A stretch of DNA of 42,459 nucleotides from Nocardioides sp. (GTDB lineage Bacteria > Actinomycetota > Actinomycetes > Propionibacteriales > Nocardioidaceae). Shown here piece after piece: positions 7,162-15,954 of the stretch. The notes beneath the pieces are model-generated. The model had not been told where the DNA came from and did no database searches. It saw only the letters and a program-made list of their open reading frames with translations. Every line of letters begins with the position of its first letter. Positions within the stretch are counted from its first letter, which is position 1. The position numbers and the translations under genes are program-made. The stretch is taken from the NCBI RefSeq assembly GCF_016462705.1, contig NZ_JAEMSS010000011.1:1-42459 (forward strand). The letters are read 5' to 3'.

Positions 7162-8217
7162 GTGGTCGTGGTGATGGCACCCGGCGCCACGGACGAGGAC
7201 GTCGCCGCGGTGGTCGCGAGGGTCGAGGAGGTCGGCGGGGAGGCGTTCGTCTCCCGCGGTCTGGTCCGCACCATCATCGGCCTGGTCGGCGACATCGACT
7301 CGTTCCACCACCTCAACCTGCGCACGCTGCCGGGGGTCGCCGACGTCCACCGGATCTCCGACCCCTACAAGCTCGTGAGCCGCCAGCACCACCCGGAGCG
7401 GTCCACCGTCTGGGTGGGCCCGCAGGACCACCAGGTCCCGATCGGTCCGGACACCTTCACGCTGATCGCCGGTCCGTGCGCGGTCGAGAGCCACGAGCAG
7501 ACCTACGAGGCCGCCATCATGGCCCGGACCGCCGGCGCCACGCTGTTGCGTGGTGGCGCCTTCAAGCCCCGCACGTCGCCGTACGCCTTCCAGGGTCTCG
7601 GGGTGGCCGGGCTCGAGATCCTGGCCGACGTCCGGGGTGCGACCGGGATGCCGGTCGTGACCGAGGTCGTGGACGCCCGCGACGTGCCGACGGTCGCCGA
7701 GCACGCGGACATGCTCCAGGTCGGGACCCGCAACATGGCCAACTTCGGGCTGCTGCAGGCTGTCGGGGAGGCGGGGAAGCCGGTCCTGCTCAAGCGCGGC
7801 ATGACGGCCACCGTCGAGGAGTGGCTGATGGCGGCGGAGTACATCGCCCAGCGCGGCAACCTCGACGTGGTCCTGTGCGAGCGCGGCATCCGCACCTTCG
7901 AGCCGGCCACGCGGAACACCCTCGACATCTCCTCGGTCCCGGTCGTGCAGTCCACGAGCCACCTGCCGGTCATCGTCGACCCGTCGCACGCCGCCGGGCG
8001 CAAGGACCTGGTGGTGCCGCTGGCCCGGGCGGCCATCGCCGTCGGCGCGGACGGCCTGATCGTGGACGTGCACCCGCAGCCGGAGACCGCGCTGTGCGAC
8101 GGGCCCCAGGCGCTGGCCGGCTCCGACCTGCGCGAGCTCGCCCAGGCGGTCCGGCGCCTCCCCCGGGCCGTCGGCCGAGCGGACGCGGCGGCGCACGTCC
8201 GGCCCACGTCCGCATAG
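7162..8217 (+). CDS. aroF: 3-deoxy-7-phosphoheptulonate (DAHP) synthase, type I-beta
   Basis: 351 residues from the GTG at 7162 (VVVMAPGATDEDV). The reading frame stays open further upstream, but that part has no family similarity. The enzyme condenses phosphoenolpyruvate with erythrose 4-phosphate, the first step of the shikimate pathway. The N-terminal 70-80 residues form the ferredoxin-like regulatory domain known from Thermotoga-type enzymes, which senses aromatic amino acids. The TIM barrel follows with GPCAVES (metal cysteine), LRGGAFKPRTSPYAFQG (PEP-binding lysine/arginine), and DPSHAAGRKD. The C-terminal tail past about residue 330 is short, alanine/arginine-rich and probably disordered. 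A second, unrelated class II DAHP synthase lies 2.4 kb away on the other strand. Upstream are a 12-bp repeat array and a TCCGGA dyad that may take part in control. Confidence 0.92.
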   Translation: MVVVMAPGATDEDVAAVVARVEEVGGEAFVSRGLVRTIIGLVGDIDSFHHLNLRTLPGVADVHRISDPYKLVSRQHHPERSTVWVGPQDHQVPIGPDTFTLIAGPCAVESHEQTYEAAIMARTAGATLLRGGAFKPRTSPYAFQGLGVAGLEILADVRGATGMPVVTEVVDARDVPTVAEHADMLQVGTRNMANFGLLQAVGEAGKPVLLKRGMTATVEEWLMAAEYIAQRGNLDVVLCERGIRTFEPATRNTLDISSVPVVQSTSHLPVIVDPSHAAGRKDLVVPLARAAIAVGADGLIVDVHPQPETALCDGPQALAGSDLRELAQAVRRLPRAVGRADAAAHVRPTSA

Positions 8218-8235
8218 GCTGACCGCCGATCAGAT

Positions 8236-8250
8236 CCCCCGCACCGGGGG
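8236..8250 (+). terminator. possible stem-loop after aroF
   Basis: CCCCCG-CAC-CGGGGG forms a perfect six-pair stem with a three-base loop, 18 bases after the aroF stop and 28 bases before the next start. There is no U-tract, so it may be a weak terminator or an RNA-stability element. Confidence 0.35.
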
Positions 8251-8278
8251 GCGGGACCGACCCGGGAGGCGCGGCGCC

Positions 8279-9466
8279 GTGAAGCACTGCACGCAATGTG
8301 GCCACGTCCTCGGCCTCGGCCGGTTCTGCACCAACTGCGGTCATCCGGTGGCGGGCCGGCACGCCGACCCGCTCTCGGACCCCATGTCGGACCCCATGTC
8401 GGACCCCGTCTCGGGCCCCACCTCAGGCCCCGTCCCGGGCTCGGTCCGCCGACCCCTCGGGGAGGACGGCGACACCGAGCGGCCGACGGGCGAACCCGAG
8501 TGGCGGACCGACACCGCCGAACGGCTCACCCGCGCCGCGGCCGCGGACCGGGCCGTGGTCCGTCCCCCGGCCGCCGAGCCGCGGCTGCCACCGGTCGTGG
8601 TCGAGCCTCCTCCGCCGCCGCGGTTCCCGCTGTTCGCCGACGAGGTCGCGCCGGCCCGGACCTCCGCCGCCCCGGGCGCCGCCGGGCAGCCGCCCACGGC
8701 CCAGCTCGCGCCGGACGCCGCAGCGACCGGGTGGACCGACGCGGACGGGCCCGGCGACGAGTGGGACGGCCAGACCGACGGCGAGGACCCGGAGGACGAC
8801 TGGGACGAGGACTGGGACCAGGACTGGCACGAGGGTCGGCGACCCCGCGCGCTGTGGGTGGTCGGCGCCGTGGCGCTGCTGGCGGTGCTGGTCGTCGGCG
8901 GCTGGCTCCTCGGTCGAGCGCTCGGCGGGGATGACGACCCCGTGGACGAGCCCACTGCGGGCGGCCCGGCCGAGCCGGGCCAGGAACCCGTCGACCACAC
9001 CGCGCAGGCCAGCGCCGAGGCCCCCAGGACGGCTCCCTCGACCCAGGACGTCGACGGCAACCCCACCTCCTACGACGCCAGCAACATGCTCGACGGCGTT
9101 CCCGAGACCGCCTGGCGGGCGGCCGGTGACGGCTCCGGGCTCAAGCTGGTCTTCACCTTCCCCGAGAAGACCAGGATCTCGGAGGTCGGCCTCGTCAACG
9201 GCTACGCCAAGACCGCGACCGACGACACCGGGACGACGTTCGACTGGTACGCCGGACACCGGCGGGTCACGCAGGTCACGTGGAACTTCGGGGTGGGCGA
9301 CCTGGTCCGGCAGGACCTGGAGGACGGCCGCGCGCTGCAGACGGTCGAGGTCGGGCCGGTCGAGGTGCGCAAGGTGGTGCTCAAGATCGTCACGACGACC
9401 GAACCCGGGCAGGGTCCGGCCCGGCGCGACTTCACCGCGATCAGCGACGTGTACCTCGCGGGCTGA
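8279..9466 (+). CDS. zinc-ribbon, single-pass membrane protein with C-terminal discoidin/NADase-type glycan-binding-like domain
   Basis: 395 residues, GTG start with GGGAGG nine bases upstream. Order of parts: a four-cysteine zinc ribbon at the N-terminus (CTQCGHVLGLGRFCTNCG); a low-complexity Asp/Pro/Met/Ser repeat (about residues 29-60); a long proline- and acid-rich linker ending in a Trp/Asp repeat (DDWDEDWDQDW); one membrane helix (about 200-220, LWVVGAVALLAVLVVGGWLL); and an extracellular beta-rich C-terminal domain. That last domain (NPTSYDASNMLDGVPETAW, then KLVFTFPEKTRISEVGLVNG) has the pattern of the domain found beside bacterial NADase toxins and in discoidin-like carbohydrate binders. 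A role in sensing or binding surface glycans is inference. No enzyme motif is seen. It stands alone, convergent with the threonine aldolase. Confidence 0.75.
   Translation: MKHCTQCGHVLGLGRFCTNCGHPVAGRHADPLSDPMSDPMSDPVSGPTSGPVPGSVRRPLGEDGDTERPTGEPEWRTDTAERLTRAAAADRAVVRPPAAEPRLPPVVVEPPPPPRFPLFADEVAPARTSAAPGAAGQPPTAQLAPDAAATGWTDADGPGDEWDGQTDGEDPEDDWDEDWDQDWHEGRRPRALWVVGAVALLAVLVVGGWLLGRALGGDDDPVDEPTAGGPAEPGQEPVDHTAQASAEAPRTAPSTQDVDGNPTSYDASNMLDGVPETAWRAAGDGSGLKLVFTFPEKTRISEVGLVNGYAKTATDDTGTTFDWYAGHRRVTQVTWNFGVGDLVRQDLEDGRALQTVEVGPVEVRKVVLKIVTTTEPGQGPARRDFTAISDVYLAG
8375..8434 (+). repeat. in-frame 12-bp repeat in the linker of the zinc-ribbon protein
   Basis: Five adjoining 12-base units: TCGGACCCCATG twice, then TCGGACCCCGTC, TCGGGCCCCACC and TCAGGCCCCGTC. 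They encode a Ser-Asp/Gly-Pro-x series. Because 12 is a multiple of three, copy number can change without a frameshift, altering linker length between the zinc ribbon and the membrane. Confidence 0.8.
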
Positions 9467-9490
9467 CCGGTCGACGGCCGCCCACAGCCG

Positions 9491-9513
9491 TTCAGAGGCG
9501 GGTCAGCGACGTT

Positions 9514-9529
<16 letters not shown>
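9491..9529. repeat. duplicated 3' end of the threonine aldolase gene
   Basis: A 17-base sequence (TTCAGAGGCGGGYCAGC) occurs twice with a 22-base period and one mismatch. On the minus strand each copy reads as the last codons plus TGA of the aldolase gene, so the stop region has been copied just beyond the gene. No role is evident beyond a local slippage scar. Confidence 0.7.
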
Positions 9530-10515
<986 letters not shown>

Positions 10516-10584
10516 TCGTCGCCACCTTCCAGCATCGGCTCACCTGGGTCTCGAGACGCGCCGCTCCTCGACCTTGCCCGCCGC

Positions 10585-10613
10585 GGTCCGCCTGAGCTCC
10601 GCTCAGTCGGACC
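10585..10613 (-). terminator. strong stem-loop overlapping the class II DAHP synthase stop codon
   Basis: Arms GGTCCGCCTGAGC and GCTCAGTCGGACC pair over 13 positions with one mismatch around a three-base loop. The stop codon of the minus-strand aroG gene lies in the proximal arm. No U-run follows, as is usual for actinobacterial I-shaped terminators. It would limit transcription into the threonine aldolase gene. Confidence 0.6.
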
Positions 10614-11943
10614 GGGCTCGCAACATCTCCGCGACGAGGAAGGCGAGCTCGAGCGACTGCACCCGGTTGAGCCTCGGGTCGCACACCGACTCGTAGCGGT
10701 TGCCGAGGTCCATCTCGAGGAGGTCCTCGCCGCCACCGACGCACTCGGTGACGTCGTCACCCGTCAGCTCGACGTGGACGCCTCCGGGCCAGGTGCCGAG
10801 CGAGCGGTGCACGTCGAAGAACCCCTGGACCTCGTCGATCACGTCGTCGAAGCGGCGGGTCTTGTAGCCCGACGACGCCTCGAAGGTGTTGCCGTGCATC
10901 GGGTCGCAGACCCAGGCGACCTCGACGCCGGACGCGGTGACCTTCTCGACCACCACCGGGAGGCCGTCGCGGATCTTGCCGGCGCCGAACCGGGTGATGA
11001 AGGTGAGCCGGCCCGGCTCGTTGTCGGGATTGAGCCTCTCGGCCAGTGCGATGGCGTCGTCCGGCGACGTCGAGGGGCCGAGCTTGACGCCGATCGGGTT
11101 GCGGATGTGCCGGAACAGCTCGACGTGGGCGCCGTCGAGCTGGCGGGTGCGCTCGCCGATCCAGACGAAGTGCGCCGAGACGTCGTACGGCGTCTGCGTG
11201 CGCGAGTCGATGCGGGTCATGGCGTGCTCGTAGTCGAGCAGCAGGCCCTCGTGGCAGGTGTGGAAGTCGACCCGGTGGAACTCGTCGGGGTCGGCACCGA
11301 TGGCCTGCATGAACGTCAGGGCCCGCTCGATCTCGGCGGCCACCAGCTCGTAGCGCTGGCCGATCGGGGACTCGCGCACGAAGTCGGTGTTCCACGTGTG
11401 CACCTGGCGCAGGTCGGCGTAGCCACCGGTCACGAACGCCCGCACGAGGTTGAGCGTCGCCGCGGACGAGTGGTAGACGTCGACCAGCCGCTGTGGGTCC
11501 GGGACCCGGGACTCGGCGGTGAACTCGAAGCCGTTGACGGCGTCACCTCGGTAGGCGGGCAGCGTCTCGCCGGCGCGGGTCTCGAAGTCGGACGAGCGCG
11601 GCTTGGCGTACTGGCCGGCGATCCGACCGACCTTCACCACCGGCACGGAGGCCGCGTAGGTCAGCACGACGGCCATCTGGAGGAGCACCCGCAGCTTGTT
11701 GCGGACGTTGTCGGCGGTGACCCCGGCGAACGTCTCCGCGCAGTCGCCGCCCATGAGCATGAACGCCTCACCGCGCGACACCGCGGCGATCTTGTCCTTG
11801 AGGTCGTCGCACTCGCCGGCGAACACCAGCGGCGGCATCGTGCGCAGCCGCGCGACGGCGCTGTCGACGGCCGCAGGGTCGTCGTAGGCCGGCTGCTGCG
11901 CCGGGCCGAGCGCGCGCAGCGTCTCGAGGTCGGGGATGGTCAC
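10603..11943 (-). CDS. aroG: class II 3-deoxy-7-phosphoheptulonate (DAHP) synthase
   Basis: 446 residues, GTG start. This is the plant-like class II enzyme of which M. tuberculosis AroG (Rv2178c) is the model. Conserved blocks include GDCAETF (metal cysteine), PVVKVGRIAGQYAKPRS, SAHFVWIGERTRQLDGAH, GVKLGPS (active-site lysine), CDPMHGNTFE (metal histidine) and the C-terminal CDPRLNRVQSLELAFLVAEM. Compared with the mycobacterial enzyme the N-terminus is some 15 residues shorter. That extension helps build the dimer and allosteric sites there, so feedback control may differ. In M. tuberculosis this gene lies beside pknL and Rv2175c; here it is about 6 kb from them, separated by insertions. Product enters the shikimate pathway. 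A separate type I-beta enzyme is encoded nearby. Confidence 0.95.
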   Translation of the reverse strand: MTIPDLETLRALGPAQQPAYDDPAAVDSAVARLRTMPPLVFAGECDDLKDKIAAVSRGEAFMLMGGDCAETFAGVTADNVRNKLRVLLQMAVVLTYAASVPVVKVGRIAGQYAKPRSSDFETRAGETLPAYRGDAVNGFEFTAESRVPDPQRLVDVYHSSAATLNLVRAFVTGGYADLRQVHTWNTDFVRESPIGQRYELVAAEIERALTFMQAIGADPDEFHRVDFHTCHEGLLLDYEHAMTRIDSRTQTPYDVSAHFVWIGERTRQLDGAHVELFRHIRNPIGVKLGPSTSPDDAIALAERLNPDNEPGRLTFITRFGAGKIRDGLPVVVEKVTASGVEVAWVCDPMHGNTFEASSGYKTRRFDDVIDEVQGFFDVHRSLGTWPGGVHVELTGDDVTECVGGGEDLLEMDLGNRYESVCDPRLNRVQSLELAFLVAEMLRARSD

Positions 11944-12015
11944 CCCGCAAGCGTACGGCTGAGGGCCTCCCCGCTCCGACTCGTCGCCCGATCGTGGACG
12001 AGCCTCCAGCCTGGA

Positions 12016-13488
12016 TCAGCGCTCCTCGCGGGGCGGCGGGGGCTCCTGGTCCATGTGGTCGATGTTGCGGAACCCGGTGCGCTGGGCGCGCACACCCCGG
12101 TTGGTGGCCCAGGTGAGCACCCAGAGCGCCACGCCGATCAGCAGCAGCACGCCGGCGATCCGGTAGACGATGCCCTCGCGGTCCACCCACGGGCCGATGA
12201 GGAACAGGCACGCGGCCGCGGCGACGACCGGGGTGGGGCCGGGCGACCGGAAGACCGACTCGCGCCCGTCGCGGCGCAGGACCAGGCACGCGACGTTGAC
12301 GACCGTGAAGACGCCGAGCAGCAGGAGCGACGTCACGTTCGCCAGGTTGGCGACGACGTTGTCCTCGCGGTTGGCGACGTAGACGATCAGGCCCAGCGCC
12401 AGCAGGGTCGAGAAGACGATGCCCGCCCACGGCGCCCGGGTGTTGGGCGAGACCTTGCCGAGGCTCCGGGGCAGCACGTCCTGGTGGGCCAGTCCGTAGA
12501 GCAGCCGGCTGGCCATCAACATGTTGATCAGCGCCGTGTTGGCCACCGCGAAGACGGCGAGGAACGGGAAGACCCGGTCGATCGGGAAGTCCGGCGACCC
12601 CACCTTGACGACCTCGAGCAGTGCCCGCCCCTCGGCCTCGTTGATCTCGGCGAGCTGCTCGGAGCTCAGCACCGTGACGACCGAGACCGCGACCAGCATG
12701 TAGATGACCACCGCGATGCCCAGGCCGGTCAGCAGGGTGCGCGGGAAGATCCGCTCCGGCTCCTGCGTCTCCTCGACCATGTTGACCGAGTCCTCGAAGC
12801 CCACCATCGCGAAGAACGCGATCGAGGTCGCCGCGGTCACCGCCAGGAACATGCCCTTGTCGTCGGGGTTCTCGAAGGTCGTGACCCGGTCGAAGCTGCC
12901 GTCCCCCTGCGCGATGACGTAGAACCCGACGCCGATGACGAGGGTCAGGGCGGTGACCTCCACCAGCGTGAGCACCACGTTGAACTTGACCGACTCGCCG
13001 ACCCCGCGCAGGTTGATGAGAGCGAGCAGGACCATGAACCCCAGGGCGATGAGGGTGATCGTGCCCTTGCCGGGGGTCGAGTCGATCCAGCCGTTGGCCT
13101 CGAGGCCGCCGGTGAGGTTCTGGGCCAGCACGTTGGACGACGTCGAGGCGCTGGTGATGCCGGAGCAGATCACCGCGAACGCCACGAGGAACGTCACGAA
13201 GTGCAGCCCGAAGGCCTTGTGCGTGTACAGCGCGGCTCCCGCGGCCTGCGGGTACTTCGTCACGAGCTCGAGGTAGGACAGCGCGGTGAGGGTGGCCACC
13301 GCGAAGGCGACGAGGAACGGCAGCCAGACGATGCCGCCGACGACGCCGGCCATCTGCCCCGTGACGGCGTAGACGCCGGCTCCCAGGATGTCGCCCACGA
13401 TGAACAGCAGGAGCAGCCTGGGCCCCATCACCCGCTTGAGGTCCGGCTCCGGTCCGTTGACGTCCTGCTCGGCGGTCTGCACGGTCAT
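12016..13488 (-). CDS. APC-superfamily amino acid permease
   Basis: 490 residues from the ATG at 13488, preceded by GGAG at a good distance; an in-frame upstream GTG is less likely. About 12 membrane helices. The first carries the APC signature LLLFIVGDILGAGVYAVTGQ, in which the unwound GAG segment binds the substrate amine and carboxylate. TM6 has FFAMVGFEDSVNMVEETQEP, the conserved substrate/proton helix followed by the acidic loop. TM8-TM9 include NTALINMLMASRLLYGLAHQ. Substrate cannot be fixed from sequence; cationic or neutral amino acids are typical. The C-terminus is an acidic/proline tail. Upstream on the same strand, 37 bases away, is a nucleotidyltransferase gene, so they may share a transcript. 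Downstream, 72 bases separate it from aroG. Confidence 0.9.
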   Translation of the reverse strand: MTVQTAEQDVNGPEPDLKRVMGPRLLLLFIVGDILGAGVYAVTGQMAGVVGGIVWLPFLVAFAVATLTALSYLELVTKYPQAAGAALYTHKAFGLHFVTFLVAFAVICSGITSASTSSNVLAQNLTGGLEANGWIDSTPGKGTITLIALGFMVLLALINLRGVGESVKFNVVLTLVEVTALTLVIGVGFYVIAQGDGSFDRVTTFENPDDKGMFLAVTAATSIAFFAMVGFEDSVNMVEETQEPERIFPRTLLTGLGIAVVIYMLVAVSVVTVLSSEQLAEINEAEGRALLEVVKVGSPDFPIDRVFPFLAVFAVANTALINMLMASRLLYGLAHQDVLPRSLGKVSPNTRAPWAGIVFSTLLALGLIVYVANREDNVVANLANVTSLLLLGVFTVVNVACLVLRRDGRESVFRSPGPTPVVAAAACLFLIGPWVDREGIVYRIAGVLLLIGVALWVLTWATNRGVRAQRTGFRNIDHMDQEPPPPREER

Positions 13489-13525
13489 GGGGTCTCCTGC
13501 TCCGAGTTGCGGTGGACTCGCCCCA

Positions 13526-14113
13526 TCAGACACCGAACGAACGGTCCTGTCGACCGCCCTTCCTGGGCGCGATGACCCCGAGCCGGGCGAGCAGGTCGAG
13601 CGTCACGACCGCGAACGGGTTGTCCGCGGTCGCCTCGGCGATGTCGTCCCAGTCGACCTGCTCGCGGACCGCGCGCGCGGCCGGCAGCACCTTGGTCAGG
13701 TCGCAGGCCCGCTCGTCCAGAGCGGCGAGCTTCGCCTTGATCAGCACGGTCGCGCCCAGCACGGGCAGCCGGACCGACTCGACCTCCATCTCCTCGGCGT
13801 CGGCCAGGTCCGCGTGGGTGACGGGGTCACCGTTGAGCCGGAACAGCAGGTCGACGAGGACGTCGTCGACGTAGACCTTGAACAGCCAGTCCTCGGGCGG
13901 CTCGGCCACCTGGAGACCGGCGTCCGCGAGGATCTCGGCCGCCTGGTCCCGGTCGCTCTCCGCCACCACGAAGTCGACGTCGTGGTGCGGCTCCGGCGCT
14001 CCCCTCGCCCAGAGCGCATAGCTGCCTGCCAGCGCGAACGGGACCCCCGCCGTCTTGAGGGCGACCCCCACCAGCTTGAGCGCCTCGCGCAGCCTCGCCT
14101 GAGCATCGGTCAC
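13526..14113 (-). CDS. nucleotidyltransferase-fold protein (pol-beta/AbiEii-like)
   Basis: 195 residues from the GTG at 14113; a further in-frame start upstream would run into the divergent gene and is rejected. The core is a minimal nucleotidyltransferase: GS motif at Gly30-Ser31 (ALAGSYALWARG) followed by the metal-binding HDVDFVV with Asp45 and Asp47. A later acidic beta strand (VDVLFRLNG type) would supply the third carboxylate. The C-terminal half is helical, with a KAKLAALDERACDLTKVLPA region seen in members that track a phosphotransferase site. Families of this kind modify tRNA, proteins or antibiotics, or act as antitoxin partners; no HEPN or AbiEi neighbour is present, so a toxin-antitoxin role is not supported. 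Function unknown. It faces the EEP gene across a 37-base gap containing a perfect dyad. Confidence 0.75.
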   Translation of the reverse strand: MTDAQARLREALKLVGVALKTAGVPFALAGSYALWARGAPEPHHDVDFVVAESDRDQAAEILADAGLQVAEPPEDWLFKVYVDDVLVDLLFRLNGDPVTHADLADAEEMEVESVRLPVLGATVLIKAKLAALDERACDLTKVLPAARAVREQVDWDDIAEATADNPFAVVTLDLLARLGVIAPRKGGRQDRSFGV

Positions 14114-14120
14114 CGGGGAG

Positions 14121-14142
14121 CGGTACCCGCAGCGGGGTACCG
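14121..14142. promoter_or_regulatory. perfect 8-bp inverted repeat between divergent genes
   Basis: CGGTACCC-GCAGCG-GGGTACCG: two perfect eight-base arms around six bases, filling most of the 37-base gap between the nucleotidyltransferase and EEP-family starts. It begins 8 bases before one start codon and ends 8 bases before the other. Shape and place suit an operator for a dimeric regulator controlling both genes. It could also form an mRNA hairpin if either transcript has a leader. Confidence 0.5.
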
Positions 14143-14150
14143 ACCCGCGG

Positions 14151-14909
14151 ATGCGACTCGCGACCTTCAACATCCTGCACGGCCGCAACCCCGCCGACGA
14201 CCTGGTGGACGTCGACGTCTACGCCGCCGCGATCGCCCGCCTCGACGCCGACGTGCTCGCCCTCCAGGAGGTGGACCGCAACCAGCCGAGGTCCCACGGG
14301 GCGGACCTGACCGCCGTCGCCGCCCAGGCCATGGGGGCGGTCGAGCACCGGTTCGTGGCCGCGATGACCGGGAGCCCGGGTGCCACCTGGGTCGCCGCCA
14401 CCGGGGCGGAGCAGCCGGACGCGGCGACGTACGGCGTCGCCCTGCTGAGCAGGCACCCGGTCTCGGCCTGGCAGGTCGTCAGGCTGCCGGTGCTGCGCAC
14501 CGCCGTCCCCATGCGCTTCCGCGGCGAGCTGCGACCGACGCTCGTGCGTGACGAGCCGCGGGTCGCCGTCGCCGCCACGGTCGAGGCACCTGGCGGCACG
14601 GTGACCGTGGCCTGCACCCACCTGTCGTTCGTCAGGTGGTGGAACGGGCGCCAGCTGCGGTCGCTGACCGCCGCACTGGCCGCGACCGAGGGTCCGCTCG
14701 TGCTGATGGGCGACCTCAACATGGACCTGCGTCGTGCGGTGCGGATCTCCGGCCTCACACCGGCCGCCCGGCACCCGACGTTCCCGGCCGACGCGCCGAG
14801 CGAGCAGCTGGACCACGTGCTCACCAGCGGAGACCTCGCCGCCACGGCGTCAGAAGCCGTCCGACTGCCGCTGTCGGACCACCAGGCGCTGGTCGCCGAG
14901 CTGCGGTGA
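14151..14909 (+). CDS. endonuclease/exonuclease/phosphatase (EEP) family hydrolase
   Basis: 252 residues, ATG start. The complete set of EEP motifs is visible in order: MRLATFNILHGR (Asn for metal binding), VLALQEVDRNQPRS (Glu metal ligand), THLSFVRWW (catalytic His), LVLMGDLNMDL (Asp/Asn), EQLDHVLTS, and the final LSDHQALVAEL with the general-base Asp-His pair. The family cleaves phosphodiesters in DNA, phospholipids or phosphorylated small molecules using Mg2+. There is no signal peptide, so it should be cytosolic, and it is closer to small actinobacterial metallophosphoesterases than to ExoIII. The substrate cannot be told. It shares its short upstream region with the nucleotidyltransferase gene, suggesting coordinated control. 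It ends 22 bases from the convergent membrane-protein gene. Confidence 0.87.
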   Translation: MRLATFNILHGRNPADDLVDVDVYAAAIARLDADVLALQEVDRNQPRSHGADLTAVAAQAMGAVEHRFVAAMTGSPGATWVAATGAEQPDAATYGVALLSRHPVSAWQVVRLPVLRTAVPMRFRGELRPTLVRDEPRVAVAATVEAPGGTVTVACTHLSFVRWWNGRQLRSLTAALAATEGPLVLMGDLNMDLRRAVRISGLTPAARHPTFPADAPSEQLDHVLTSGDLAATASEAVRLPLSDHQALVAELR

Positions 14910-14931
14910 GCCGGCTGGGGCTCGGGCCGGA

Positions 14932-15954
14932 TCAGCGCACCTCGCAGTCGACGGGGTCGGAGCACGGCTTGACCTCGTGCCGCTCGAGGACCTCGCCGTC
15001 GGCGCTCCGGGTGACCGCCACGGCGAGCTCACCCGTCACCGTGCCCCAGAACATGGTCTCGCCGGGGACGAGGGTGCCCGCGGCCACGGCGGCCTCGACC
15101 ACCGTCCCGTCCGTGGCGACCAGGTCGACCGTGGCGACCTCCGTGCCGTCGGTGCCGCCGATCCAGACCGTCTGCGGCGCCCCGCTGGTGTAGGTGTCGG
15201 TGGAGAAGAGCTCGAGACCCTCGCCCTCCTTCAGGAAGTCGTCGGTCCCCATCCCCCACTCGTAGGTGCGCGAGTCACCGGCCTGACCGAGCATCGCGGG
15301 GAAGCACGCGCCGCCCTCGGTGTCCGCGTCCCCGTCGCTCCACCGGGGCAGCGGCTGCATGCAGCCCAGGTCCATCGGGCCCGCGTCGACGATGATCCCC
15401 ATCTCGGTCGAGCCGACCGGGTAGCCCTCCTCCTCGCTGCCGAGCTCGTTCATCTCGATGTCCTGGACGCCGTCGTACAGCCAGGCGGGGAAGGCGCCGG
15501 GCTTGAACGCGGTCACCCCGGTGTAGTGCCGCGCACCGATGTCCACGGGTCCCGCGTCGATGTACTCCGCCGGAACCTTCTCGCTGCCACCGGACGCGCG
15601 GCCGGCGCCAGGCGTCGGAAGCAGCACCTCCCAGTCGGAGACCTGGACCGCGCCGGGGATCTCGCGCAGCGCCCGCTGGGCCAGGGGCGACAGCTCGCGT
15701 GGCTGCTCCGGCGACGTGGCGACCGGCGCCCGGTCCCTGACGTCGCTGTCGTCGACCACCACGCCCACGAGGAGGCCCGCCGCCACGATCCCCGCGGCCG
15801 CACCTCCCGCGTACGCCGCGAGCCGGTTGCGCCGCCGGGCCCGCCCGCGGCTCCTGATCTCGGCGAGGACCGGTGCGGTGACCAGCTCCGCGGGCGGCTG
15901 CCGCAGGTCCCGCTCGAGCTGCTCGATCGTCCGTGTCATCGGGGTCTCGTTCAC
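14932..15954 (-). CDS. membrane protein encoded with an ECF sigma factor (putative anti-sigma partner)
   Basis: 340 residues from a GTG that overlaps the sigma factor stop as GTGA; a second possible start is the ATG five codons later. The N-terminal cytoplasmic part (about 1-45, TIEQLERDLRQPP then an RGRARRRNRL basic stretch) precedes a single membrane helix (about 47-67, AYAGGAAAGIVAAGLLVGVVV). A large extracytoplasmic domain of about 270 residues follows, with four cysteines (MGCMQ-like region, GGACFP, KPCSDPVDCEVR) and Gly/Asp-rich strands. It does not contain the His-x3-Cys-x2-Cys zinc anti-sigma motif. SigE-family operons often carry such a TM protein, so a role in signal input to the sigma factor is inferred from coupling only. 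I do not recognise the outer domain. Confidence 0.7.
   Translation of the reverse strand: MNETPMTRTIEQLERDLRQPPAELVTAPVLAEIRSRGRARRRNRLAAYAGGAAAGIVAAGLLVGVVVDDSDVRDRAPVATSPEQPRELSPLAQRALREIPGAVQVSDWEVLLPTPGAGRASGGSEKVPAEYIDAGPVDIGARHYTGVTAFKPGAFPAWLYDGVQDIEMNELGSEEEGYPVGSTEMGIIVDAGPMDLGCMQPLPRWSDGDADTEGGACFPAMLGQAGDSRTYEWGMGTDDFLKEGEGLELFSTDTYTSGAPQTVWIGGTDGTEVATVDLVATDGTVVEAAVAAGTLVPGETMFWGTVTGELAVAVTRSADGEVLERHEVKPCSDPVDCEVR

Noticed and set aside
6945..8222. Plus-strand frame translating the 12-bp repeat as a Ser-Pro-Val-Arg series and continuing through aroF
   Set aside because: It is a shifted frame of the aroF gene with no domain. The repeat is not coding.
13526..14113. MNT/HEPN or AbiE toxin-antitoxin module
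   Set aside because: A nucleotidyltransferase fold is present, but no HEPN, AbiEi or other partner gene is adjacent.
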